This document shows, one piece after another, positions 1 to 7,950 of a stretch of DNA of 64,000 nucleotides. Below the pieces are notes generated by a model, which was not told the DNA's origin, did not search any database, and worked only from the letters and a program-made list of their open reading frames with translations. The position numbers and the translations under genes are program-made. The stretch is from positions 1 through 64,000 of the forward strand of contig NZ_JAHLPR010000009.1 of assembly GCF_018918005.1 (NCBI RefSeq), given 5' to 3'. Positions within the stretch are counted from its first letter, which is position 1. Each line of letters starts with the position of its first letter. The stretch is from Paenibacillus sp. MSJ-34. GTDB taxonomy: Bacteria > Bacillota > Bacilli > Paenibacillales > Paenibacillaceae.

Positions 1-107
1 TCGAAAAAAGCGGTGTCTGCTCCTCATTTCGGCTCTCACTCTGTTTTATAAGGCGGCGAAATCCTGCGAATAAGTGAGTATTCGTGAGAAAACACCTTAA
101 ATACGAG

Positions 108-290
108 GGACGAAACTGACAATCCTTATTTGGCTCAAAATAAGGGTCCTCTAACTATAACGAAACTACCAATCGTTATTCACCGAAAATCAGCGGCTTT
201 CTCTCCTTTTTCCCCGGAATAACGTGTTTCAGTTTCGCTACACGCTGAGCAAGCCGATTTATTGGCCAATAGCGTTTCTGTGTTTCGTTA
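108..290 (+). repeat. Four-site dispersed repeat, family 1, copy A
   Basis: Four 23-bp sites start at 108, 158, 218 and 268, so the spacing is exactly 50/60/50. The first two read forward and the last two are reverse complements. The site is TAACGAAAC, six variable bases, then a segment close to ACGCTATT. The family has two further copies in this window, at 16484-16666 and (inverted) 50377-50559, with identical spacing. Between the first two sites a GGCTCAAAAT string is shared with the other copies. The nested inverted arms could pair into one long hairpin if transcribed. Function is unknown. Confidence 0.9.
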
Positions 291-531
291 GCGCCCCCAC
301 GCCCCGCGTCCGTGCCATCGCGCTCTCGCCGCGATCCCGCTCGGCTCAACGCACGGAGCTCGCCACCTCGGAAATATTGGATAAATCTTTCATTATGAAA
401 AAAATAGTGGAGATTTTCTCCCGATCATGCTACAATGAACGTGCAAGAGAGAAAAGCGTTGCAGGCATAATTCATAACCGTTTTTTTCGCAGAAATCTTT
501 ACAGATGCTGCACAACGAATTACGACCCTTT

Positions 532-545
532 TGTAAGCGCTTATC
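532..545. promoter_or_regulatory. cre-like palindrome (putative CcpA site)
   Basis: The sequence TGTAAGCGCTTATC has the AAGCGCTT core of catabolite-responsive elements and matches the Bacillus consensus except in its last two positions. It lies about 90 bp upstream of a sugar-binding-protein gene, where CcpA repression would make sense. The same core recurs upstream of 20245 and 58580. This is a sequence match only. Confidence 0.45.
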
Positions 546-632
546 AAAGAGTCGACCTGCAAGATTTACGGCCATTTCTTCTCTCGGCTTGAGAACAAAC
601 AACACATTACAAACAAGAAAGGGTGCAGGGGC

Positions 633-1928
633 ATGTATTTCAAAGGAAGACGAATGATTTCACTACTCTTGGCGTCAATCATGATGGTGGGTCTATTGGC
701 GGCGTGCGGTTCGAATTCGTCGGGAAACGGAGGGGCCGCTCCGAACGGGGACGGAAAGAAGGCGGAACAAGTCACGGTAGAGTTTTGGACGATTTCGTTG
801 CAGCCTACCTTTAACGATTATTTTCACAATTTGATCGCGGAGTACGAAGCGCAAAATCCGAACGTCAAGATTGATTGGAAGGATTATCCTTACGATGCCG
901 TACTTAATAAATTGATGACGAATATCGCGGGCGGCGAAGCGCCGGACGTGGTCAACCTTAACACGGAATTGGCGAACCAGATGGGAACCAAAGACGCGCT
1001 GGTCGACTTTAATCAGGAGCTGACGCCGGAGCAGAAAGCGGCTTATTTCCCGGGCATCTACTCTTCGACGGAGATGGACGGCAAAGCGTTCGCGCTCCCG
1101 TGGTATACCGCTCTTCCGGTCTTATTCCTGAATAAAGACTTGGTGGAAAAAGCGGGGCTCGATCCGAACAATCCGCCCGCGACGAAAGAGGAATTAAACG
1201 AGTGGGGCCGCCAAATCAAAGAAAAAACCGGTTCCTACGGCTATATCTTCACGATGGAAGCGCGCACGCTATTGGAAGAAAACTTGCCGTTCCTGACCGA
1301 AGATTATAAAAAAGCCGCTTTTAATACGCCGGAGGTAGAAGAATACGTTAAAGAAAATTTGCAGTTGTTGCAAGACGGCGTGATTCCGAAGGATATCATC
1401 AACTACGACAAACAAGTGCAATACTTTGCAAGCGAACAAGTGGCCATGTCCTTGTCCAGTTCCCCGTTTATTAACAAAATCAAAACGGCGGCGCCGGACG
1501 TGTACGAGAAAATGGTCGCCGTCCCGAGTCCGGTCGGCAAAGCGGGCATCCGCTATTCCAACACGATGAACATCGTCGTGCCTGTAGCGACATCGCATAA
1601 GAAAGAAGCGGTCGACTTCGCCGTATTCGTTACCAATGCGGCCAATCAGCTTGAGTTCTCCAAGGTCGCCAATACGTTGCCTTCGACCGTGGAAAGCGCC
1701 AAAGATCCGTTCTTCTCGGAAAACGACGGATCCGTGGAAGGCGTAGCCAAGACCGTATCCGCGGTCAGCTTGGATAAAGCCGAAGATTTCTACCTCGGGA
1801 TCGAAAGCGCAAACGATGTGAACCATGCCGTCACCAAGGCACTGGAGAACATCTACTTAAACGGCGCGGATGTGAAAAAAACATTGGCGGACGCGGAGAA
1901 AGAAGTCAATGGCATTTTGGGCAATTAA
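633..1928 (+). CDS. Extracellular sugar-binding lipoprotein (family 1) of a CUT1 ABC transporter
   Basis: This is the 431-residue substrate-binding subunit of an ABC importer, expected to be anchored outside the membrane. The N-terminus is a type II signal peptide: KGRR, a hydrophobic stretch, then the lipobox LAAC with the lipidated cysteine at residue 25. A long Ser/Gly-rich linker follows, then a type-1 binding fold with the usual motifs (GEAPDVV, ALPWYT). The start at 633 keeps the basic n-region; an in-frame ATG at 654, preceded by AAGGAAGA, is an alternative. It opens a seven-gene operon with two permeases and amino-sugar enzymes, so the ligand is probably a GlcNAc-containing oligosaccharide or glycopeptide; that is inferred from context only. 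No ATPase gene is nearby; a shared MsmX-type ATPase elsewhere is usual for this class. Confidence 0.93.
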   Translation: MYFKGRRMISLLLASIMMVGLLAACGSNSSGNGGAAPNGDGKKAEQVTVEFWTISLQPTFNDYFHNLIAEYEAQNPNVKIDWKDYPYDAVLNKLMTNIAGGEAPDVVNLNTELANQMGTKDALVDFNQELTPEQKAAYFPGIYSSTEMDGKAFALPWYTALPVLFLNKDLVEKAGLDPNNPPATKEELNEWGRQIKEKTGSYGYIFTMEARTLLEENLPFLTEDYKKAAFNTPEVEEYVKENLQLLQDGVIPKDIINYDKQVQYFASEQVAMSLSSSPFINKIKTAAPDVYEKMVAVPSPVGKAGIRYSNTMNIVVPVATSHKKEAVDFAVFVTNAANQLEFSKVANTLPSTVESAKDPFFSENDGSVEGVAKTVSAVSLDKAEDFYLGIESANDVNHAVTKALENIYLNGADVKKTLADAEKEVNGILGN

Positions 1929-1939
1929 TACGTCAGGTT

Positions 1940-1958
1940 GGGCAGGCTCGTCCTGCCC
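1940..1958 (+). other. Intercistronic hairpin after the binding-protein gene
   Basis: A perfect 7-bp stem (GGGCAGG / CCTGCCC) with a five-base loop lies between the binding-protein stop and the permease ribosome binding site. No U-run follows, so it is more likely an mRNA-stabilising or attenuating element that raises binding-protein expression over permeases than a full terminator. Confidence 0.6.
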
Positions 1959-1987
1959 GATCTTATTAAAGGCGGTGGATTACATTC

Positions 1988-2887
1988 ATGAATAAAACAT
2001 CAATCTTTTCCAAGCTCGGCAAGTCCGAAGCTTCTATCGCTTGGTTTTTCATGGCGCCCGGTTTGATTTTGCTGGTCCTGTTCGTTTTTTGGCCGATTAT
2101 TTACAGCGTCCCGCTGGCGCTAACGAATTACTCTGTCATTGGCAAAACCGATTTTGTCGGATTCGATAATTTCGTGAAAGCATTCCAGGATAAAAACTTT
2201 ATCACGTCGCTGGTCAACTCGCTGCTATATGTGATCGTCGTACCGTTTATCCAGATTATCTCCATTCTTATGGCGATTTTGGTCAACAGCAATGTGAGAG
2301 GAATTAAATTGTTCCGTACCGCCTATTACATTCCCGTCGTCACTTCCATGGTCGCGGTAGCGCTCATTTGGGGATGGCTGCTGAACCAGAACGGAGTCGT
2401 GAACTACGTGCTGACGAGCGTAGGATTGATGCAAGAGCGCATTACCTGGTTGTCCGACAAACATACGGCGCTGTGGACGCTGATGTTCATCACGATGTGG
2501 AAGGGCCTCGGATACTATATGATGATTTATTTGGCCGGACTGCAATCCATTCCGAAGGATATGACGGAGGCCGCGATGATCGACGGCGCGAACCGGTGGC
2601 AATCGATCCGTAAAGTGACGATTCCGTTATTAAAACCGTATGTCTTTTTCTGCTCGCTCATTTCGTTAATGGCCGCGATTCGCGTCTTCGACGAAGTATT
2701 CGTCCTGACGCAAGGAGGACCGGGGACCGCCACCTTAACGTCCAGTCTATATATTTATCAGCAAGGTTTCCAAAAATTCAATTTCGGCTACTCTTCGGCA
2801 CTCGGCTTGGTCGTCAGCGTGATTATTGGCGCGCTCAGCATCATCATCTTCAGATTCAACCGGAAAGGCGGTGTCAATCCATATTAA
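1988..2887 (+). CDS. CUT1 sugar ABC transporter permease (MsmF/UgpA type)
   Basis: This 299-residue integral membrane subunit forms the translocation pore together with the product of the next gene. It has six predicted membrane segments. The conserved cytoplasmic loop that docks the ATPase is visible as EAAMIDGANRWQSIRKVTIP at about residues 195-214. The ATG follows an AAGGCGGTGG ribosome binding site. It is second in the amino-sugar operon, 59 bp after the binding-protein gene. A short palindromic repeat separates it from the third gene. Confidence 0.94.
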   Translation: MNKTSIFSKLGKSEASIAWFFMAPGLILLVLFVFWPIIYSVPLALTNYSVIGKTDFVGFDNFVKAFQDKNFITSLVNSLLYVIVVPFIQIISILMAILVNSNVRGIKLFRTAYYIPVVTSMVAVALIWGWLLNQNGVVNYVLTSVGLMQERITWLSDKHTALWTLMFITMWKGLGYYMMIYLAGLQSIPKDMTEAAMIDGANRWQSIRKVTIPLLKPYVFFCSLISLMAAIRVFDEVFVLTQGGPGTATLTSSLYIYQQGFQKFNFGYSSALGLVVSVIIGALSIIIFRFNRKGGVNPY

Positions 2888-2889
2888 TA

Positions 2890-2928
2890 CGTGTTCAAAA
2901 AAGTTGGCGACTTTTTGAACAACCTCTA
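2890..2928 (-). repeat. Short, internally deleted copy of a palindromic intergenic repeat
   Basis: This 39-bp palindrome (CGTGTTCAAAAAAG ... CTTTTTGAACAACCTCTA) matches, in reverse orientation, both ends of the 179-bp element at 12673-12851, including the asymmetric five-T and six-T arms. Nearly all of the middle of the long copy is missing. It sits between the two permease genes and ends 7 bp before the next start codon. As RNA it would form an 11-bp hairpin that could affect permease translation. Confidence 0.75.
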
Positions 2929-2935
2929 TTAATGG

Positions 2936-3775
2936 ATGAGTGATATGAAAAGAAAATCATTTAATTTCGCGAAATTAACGCTGCTGTACGGATGTTTGAT
3001 TCTGTTCGCCATTTTTATGATGGGGCCGTTTCTATGGCTGTTTAGCGTATCGCTCATGCCCGGCAAGAACGTGTTCAGCTTTCCGCCGGCGATTTTCCCG
3101 ACATTCGTCGATTTCGACAATTACGTTCAAGTATGGAAATACATGGACTTCCCTCAATATTTATGGAATACGCTCGTGATTGCCGTGATGGGCGTCGTCA
3201 TGAACATCTTTTTCTCCTGCTTGACGGCCTATCCGCTCGCCGTATTCCGTTTTAAAGGCCGGGATCTGATCTTTACCTTATTGGTAGCGACGATGATTAT
3301 CCCCGCAGCGGCCGGGATGGTCGTCAACTACTTGACGGTGAAGGCGCTCGGACTGATGGGCGGTTTTCTCGCGGTTGTGCTTCCTTCGGCGATTACCGTA
3401 TTCAACGTATTTCTAATGAGGCAGGCGTTTATGGGCATGCCGCACGAATTGCGCGATTCCGGCAAAGTGGACGGCGCCAGCGAGTTCCGCATTTGGTTTC
3501 AATTGGCGTTGCCGATCGTCAAACCGGCGATTGCCGTCATCGGTTTATTGGAGTTTATGGGAATGTGGAACAACTTCCTCTGGCCGATGATCGTGCTGAA
3601 CGATACGAAAAAATATCCGATCGCGTCTGCGCTCAGCTTTCTGAACGGCCAATTCGCTTACAACTTCGGTTGGATCGCCGCAGGAACCGTCATTTCGGTC
3701 GTGCCGATCATTATCGTGTTCCTGTTTACGCAGCGGTACTACATGGAAGGCATTTCCGGCGCGGTCAAAGGATAG
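2936..3775 (+). CDS. CUT1 sugar ABC transporter permease (MsmG/UgpE type)
   Basis: This is the second permease of the importer, 279 residues with six predicted membrane segments. The ATPase-docking loop is recognisable around ELRDSGKVDGASEFRIWFQL, in which a serine and glycine vary from the usual EAA pattern. Two starts are possible: ATG 2936, or ATG 2945, which has GGATGAG just ahead of it. The gene begins directly after the repeat at 2890-2928. It ends 50 bp before the likely start of the GH84 gene, consistent with one transcript. Confidence 0.93.
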   Translation: MSDMKRKSFNFAKLTLLYGCLILFAIFMMGPFLWLFSVSLMPGKNVFSFPPAIFPTFVDFDNYVQVWKYMDFPQYLWNTLVIAVMGVVMNIFFSCLTAYPLAVFRFKGRDLIFTLLVATMIIPAAAGMVVNYLTVKALGLMGGFLAVVLPSAITVFNVFLMRQAFMGMPHELRDSGKVDGASEFRIWFQLALPIVKPAIAVIGLLEFMGMWNNFLWPMIVLNDTKKYPIASALSFLNGQFAYNFGWIAAGTVISVVPIIIVFLFTQRYYMEGISGAVKG

Positions 3776-3825
3776 GCGCGGGTTAAAGGATGAATAAGCT
3801 CGAGGACGGTCAGGAGGTTGCAAGC

Positions 3826-5505
3826 GTGATGAGAGATTTCCATTATTATTTTCGCGATTACTATCATTGCGGCGAGTATATAGAGGTTCAAGGCGACAAA
3901 CTCATTTGCGAACTGTCGTCGAAATATGCCCTGAATCAGCAATTCGAAGGGGTCATTCATTCCGATCGGATCGAAATTGTCAGCAAACACAAAGAATTTG
4001 TAGAGCGGCGGTTCGGCTTGGGCAATATCAATCTCGATTTCGAATACGATCCCGAATTGGCGGAAGACGGTTACGTCCTCAAGGTGGAGAAGGAACGGAT
4101 TCTCATCGCCGCCCGCAACAAACGGGGAATCCAGTATGCCGTCGACGCGCTGGACGTCATCGCCGAATCGCGCGGCGGAAGCATAAGGCTGCCGCTTGTC
4201 GCGATCCACGACGAACCTTCCTTTCGCATAAGAGGCATCATCGAAGGATTTTACGGCGAACCGTGGACCTTTGCGGATCGGCTCGATTCGATTGAATTTA
4301 TGGCACGGCATCGCATGAATACGTTTCTGTACGCTCCGAAGGACGATAGATACCATCGGGAGCTTTGGCGAGAGCCGTATCCGGAGGCGGAATTTGCTAA
4401 CATTCGCACTTTGAAGCAGCATTGCGACGAGCGGCATATCGACTTTTACTATTGCATCAGTCCCGGCAACGATATGAAATTCGCTTCCCCGGCGGACTTC
4501 GAATGTATTTTCCGCAAGCTGCGCGCGATGATGGATATCGGCGTCAAGCATTTTGCCGTACTAATGGACGATATCGATTACGTGCCGAAAGAAGAGAACG
4601 CGCATTTTCTGGAACGGCCCGGGTTGGCGCATGCTTATTTGGTGAACGAAATAAACCGATTTTTACAAGAGTCGCTGCCGCATTATCGTCTGGTGATGTG
4701 CCCGTCCGAATATTGGTCGTATTGGGACACCGAGTACAAAAAGGATATCCGGGAGACGATGGATGCGAGCGTACTGGTATTTTGGACGGGATATTTCGTG
4801 TTCGCCCCCGTCATCGACCGCAAGCATGCGAGCGACAACCGTCGTTTCTACGGGCATGATCTCATTCTATGGGACAACATTCCCGTTAACGACGCGGATC
4901 GCGGCCGCATCTTCATGGGACCGGTGCGCAACCGGTATTCGCGCTTGGCGCAGCACGGGCACGTCGGCTTTGTTTCCAATCCGATGAACCAGTGGGAATT
5001 GTCCAAAATTCCGCTGATCACCTTGTCGCACTACATGTGGAACAGCGAGCGATACGAGCCCGACGTTTCCTGGAACCTGGCCGTCAACGAGTTTGCGCCG
5101 GAACTTGTCGACGCCATGACGTTTTTCTGCGCGAACAACGATAACGGCAGACTCTGGTTCGGCCGGGACGAAGCGCTGGAGCGGGCGATCGAAACGAGGG
5201 ATGTGGCGGTTGTGGACCGGCATTATCAACAATGGGCATCCGTCCTCGAGCAATTGCAAGCGTGGAACAATGAGAAATTTCTGTCGGAGGCAGGGCCGTG
5301 GCTGGAGCGGGCGCAGCACGATATCGGGCTGTGGCGGGCCATTCGAGAAGCGTTAGCGAGCGGAACGGAACAAGCGAAAGCCGCCGCGGCGGAACAAATC
5401 GCTCGAAGCAAAGAACAACAAACGCGGATTGGCAGCGATATCGCGCTGCGCGCGGCGGAACGGTGGGGACTGTGCCCGCAGCCGGAGCCGACGACCGAAG
5501 GATAG
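3826..5505 (+). CDS. GH84 beta-N-acetylglucosaminidase, cytoplasmic
   Basis: This glycosidase releases terminal beta-linked N-acetylglucosamine. The GH84 signature is clear: the region around RGIIEGFYGEPW opens the barrel, and the catalytic aspartate pair is in MDDIDY at D248-D249, the place of the paired Asp residues of bacterial O-GlcNAcase homologues. An N-terminal alpha/beta domain (about 1-130) precedes the barrel; a helical region follows. I chose GTG 3826 because AGGAGG at 3812-3817 lies eight bases upstream; the longer frame from ATG 3790 would contain that site. About 559 residues. There is no signal peptide, so it probably acts on oligosaccharides or glycopeptides brought in by the adjacent transporter. 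DUF4127 and NanE genes follow. Confidence 0.92.
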   Translation: MMRDFHYYFRDYYHCGEYIEVQGDKLICELSSKYALNQQFEGVIHSDRIEIVSKHKEFVERRFGLGNINLDFEYDPELAEDGYVLKVEKERILIAARNKRGIQYAVDALDVIAESRGGSIRLPLVAIHDEPSFRIRGIIEGFYGEPWTFADRLDSIEFMARHRMNTFLYAPKDDRYHRELWREPYPEAEFANIRTLKQHCDERHIDFYYCISPGNDMKFASPADFECIFRKLRAMMDIGVKHFAVLMDDIDYVPKEENAHFLERPGLAHAYLVNEINRFLQESLPHYRLVMCPSEYWSYWDTEYKKDIRETMDASVLVFWTGYFVFAPVIDRKHASDNRRFYGHDLILWDNIPVNDADRGRIFMGPVRNRYSRLAQHGHVGFVSNPMNQWELSKIPLITLSHYMWNSERYEPDVSWNLAVNEFAPELVDAMTFFCANNDNGRLWFGRDEALERAIETRDVAVVDRHYQQWASVLEQLQAWNNEKFLSEAGPWLERAQHDIGLWRAIREALASGTEQAKAAAAEQIARSKEQQTRIGSDIALRAAERWGLCPQPEPTTEG

Positions 5506-5518
5506 GGGATGATATAGC

Positions 5519-7072
5519 GTGAAAAAAATCATTTACATTCCGTTGGACGAACGTCCGTGCAACTACGAATTTCCGGCGCTGCTTGCCGCGGGAACCGAGT
5601 ATACCGTCGTACGTCCGGACTTGAGCATGATGGGACTCAAGAAACGCCCGGGAGACGTCGAGAAGCTGTGGGCGTGGTTATTCGAGCAGGCGCGCGATGC
5701 GGACGGGGCTATTGTGGCCTTGGACACATTGTTGTATGGCGGGATTATCCCTTCGCGGCTGCACGGGATGACGGCGGAACAATGCGATGAGCGGCTGGAG
5801 AACGTTCGCAAGCTGAAACGAATTAATCCGTCCATGCAACTGTTCGCGTTTCAACTTATTATGCGTTGCCCGCGGTATTCCAGCAGCGACGAAGAACCCG
5901 ATTATTACGAAGATTGGGGTAAGGAAATTTTTAAACGGGGCTATATTCGCCATCGAATCGAGCTTGGCATCGCGACGGAGGAAGAACAACACGAACTGCG
6001 GCAGATCGAGGCGGTTTTGCCCGAAGACGTATGGCAGGATTATACCGAACGCCGCGCCGTCAACTTGGCTGCGAACAAGCGGGCGATCGAATTGGTGAAA
6101 GATCGTGCCGTTGATTTTATGGTCATTCCGCAGGACGATTCGGCTCCTTACGGCCTAACCGCGGTCGATCAGCAGGAGATCCGGGAACGCGTCAAGGAAT
6201 GCCGGCAGCAATTATCCGTTTATATGTATCCGGGAGCCGACGAAGTGGGCTGCACGTTGCTTGCGCGCATGATCAATCATTTCGAGCGCCGCAAGCCGCG
6301 GGTGCACGTTCATTTTTCCAGCGTGCAGGGGCCGTTTGTTACGCCTTTATATGAAGACCGTGTGTTGTACGAATCGGTTAAATATCAAATTATGGCGGCC
6401 GGCGGGTTGATGACGCCTTCCTTCGCCGAAGCGGATATGGCGCTTTGCATCAACACGCCCGGCGAGAGCATGATGGAAGCCAATAACCAAGGTCAGCCTC
6501 ATTTGGGATATCAAGTATATCGGAACATTGTCGAACTGGTCGAGATCGCCGACGATATCGTTCGCCGGCTTGGCAAGCCTTGCGTCATCGCGGATGTCGC
6601 CTATTCCAACGGAGCGGATCTGGAACTGCTGCAGCTGCTTCGCGATAAGAAACTGCTGTTCGAACTGGCAGGCTACGCAGGCTGGAATACGAGCTCGAAT
6701 ACGCTCGGGACCTGCATCGCGCAAGGCATGATCTATGCGGTTTACGGCGATACGCCGCAGCACCGCGATTTTCTGTCGCTGCGGTATGTCGAAGACGGCG
6801 GCTATTGCGCCTTTGTGCGCAGGGACGTATGCGATCGCGTATTGCCTGGTATGGGGTACGATTATTTCGCCGTCGACGGCCAGCGGGGACAAGTCGCCGA
6901 ACGGGTTAAAGCGGAACTGAACCGTTTTATCGAAACCCGGTTGCGAGACGACGAGGACGAATACGAGATCGTTATAGACGATTGCTATATGCCTTGGAGC
7001 CGGATGTTCGAGGTCGGTTTGAAGACGCATGTGCGCAATAAAAAGAAAGGCAATGGGCAGGAGAAGAAATGA
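5519..7072 (+). CDS. DUF4127 family protein
   Basis: This 517-residue protein has the hallmark DUF4127 N-terminus, IPLDERPCN at about residues 6-14, and further conserved stretches such as DDSAPYG and PGADEVG. The family has no established biochemical function that I know of. The protein lacks a signal peptide and membrane segments, so it is probably cytoplasmic. The start is GTG 5519, 13 bp after the GH84 stop, with AGGGG upstream. Its place between GH84 and NanE suggests a step in amino-sugar or glycoconjugate breakdown; that is inference. A short Lys-rich tail ends the protein. Confidence 0.9.
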   Translation: MKKIIYIPLDERPCNYEFPALLAAGTEYTVVRPDLSMMGLKKRPGDVEKLWAWLFEQARDADGAIVALDTLLYGGIIPSRLHGMTAEQCDERLENVRKLKRINPSMQLFAFQLIMRCPRYSSSDEEPDYYEDWGKEIFKRGYIRHRIELGIATEEEQHELRQIEAVLPEDVWQDYTERRAVNLAANKRAIELVKDRAVDFMVIPQDDSAPYGLTAVDQQEIRERVKECRQQLSVYMYPGADEVGCTLLARMINHFERRKPRVHVHFSSVQGPFVTPLYEDRVLYESVKYQIMAAGGLMTPSFAEADMALCINTPGESMMEANNQGQPHLGYQVYRNIVELVEIADDIVRRLGKPCVIADVAYSNGADLELLQLLRDKKLLFELAGYAGWNTSSNTLGTCIAQGMIYAVYGDTPQHRDFLSLRYVEDGGYCAFVRRDVCDRVLPGMGYDYFAVDGQRGQVAERVKAELNRFIETRLRDDEDEYEIVIDDCYMPWSRMFEVGLKTHVRNKKKGNGQEKK

Positions 7073-7169
7073 ATAAGAGGAAGCATCTTTTCAGACATCA
7101 ATGGTTTTGCGGGAATGAAATAAACGAAAAGTATAGGAATAAAACGTTAGCCGAAAGAGGTGAATATCT

Positions 7170-7871
7170 ATGAACCAGCAGCCGCTGTTCGACCGCATTC
7201 GCAAAGGGTTGATCGTATCGTGTCAGGCACTTGAGAATGAGCCTCTCTACGGAGCGGAGACGATGGCCAAAATGGCGAAATCGGCCGCCGTCGGAGGCGC
7301 CGTCGCCATTCGCGCCAACGGTTCGCAGGATATCGCCGCCATCAAGAGCGTTACGAACTTGCCGATTATCGGTATCATCAAAAGAGATTATCAGGACAGC
7401 GACGTTTATATTACGCCAACGCTGGAAGAGATTCGGCAACTTATGGAAGTGGGGGTCGATCTGATTGCGCTGGATGCGACCCGGCGTCCCCGGCCGAACG
7501 GGGAGACGCTCGAATCGCTCATCGCTTATATGAAAGAACGGGGCCAGAAAGTGATGGCCGATATATCGACGTTGGAGGAAGGGCTCTATGCCGCTTCGCT
7601 GGGCGTGGACTGCGTCTCGACGACATTATCCGGCTATACGCCGTATTCGCCGCAGCAGCCCGATCCCGATTACGCCTTAGTCAAGGAGGCGGCCGAGCGA
7701 TTAACGATTCCGGTCTTTGCGGAAGGGAAAATTCATACGCCGTCGCAAGCGGCGCAAATGCTCATGATCGGAGCCCATGCCGTCGTCGTCGGTTCTGCCA
7801 TTACACGTCCCCAATTGATTACCGAAAGGTATGCGGCCGAAATCAGGAAAGCGATGAAACAATGGATTTGA
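7170..7871 (+). CDS. nanE: N-acetylmannosamine-6-phosphate 2-epimerase
   Basis: NanE converts ManNAc-6-phosphate to GlcNAc-6-phosphate. The 233-residue TIM barrel is full length. It keeps the SCQALENEPL opening, Lys71 in IIKRDY and Glu185 in FAEGKIH, which align with the catalytic lysine/glutamate pair of the family, and the phosphate-binding end VVVGSAITRP. The ATG follows AGAGGTG. It is the sixth gene of the operon, 97 bp after the DUF4127 gene. Neighbours usually found with NanE (NanA, NanK, NagA, NagB) are absent from this window, so either those steps are encoded elsewhere or the enzyme serves a different amino-sugar route here. Confidence 0.93.
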   Translation: MNQQPLFDRIRKGLIVSCQALENEPLYGAETMAKMAKSAAVGGAVAIRANGSQDIAAIKSVTNLPIIGIIKRDYQDSDVYITPTLEEIRQLMEVGVDLIALDATRRPRPNGETLESLIAYMKERGQKVMADISTLEEGLYAASLGVDCVSTTLSGYTPYSPQQPDPDYALVKEAAERLTIPVFAEGKIHTPSQAAQMLMIGAHAVVVGSAITRPQLITERYAAEIRKAMKQWI

Positions 7872-7950
7872 AGACGTTGAACTTGTAAAAAATAGATGCG
7901 GCGTTCGGCGGCGGCAGCAACGCCGGGACGCCGGTAAAGGAGCTTGCGAC

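Larger units (their letters stand above)
1..632. other. Intergenic region upstream of the first sugar operon
   Basis: No convincing gene is visible; the short open frames here lack ribosome binding sites and recognisable protein character. The region holds a four-site dispersed repeat (108-290) and a cre-like palindrome (532-545). The rest is the presumed promoter and leader of the operon that starts at 633. A TTTACA hexamer near 500 could be a -35 box, but I see no convincing -10 box. Confidence 0.7.

Noticed and set aside
1269-1826. Long antisense open frame opposite the first binding-protein gene
   Set aside because: It lacks a ribosome binding site and mirrors the codon pattern of the plus-strand gene, whose protein is clearly recognisable. 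Many similar antisense frames in the window were dropped for the same reason.
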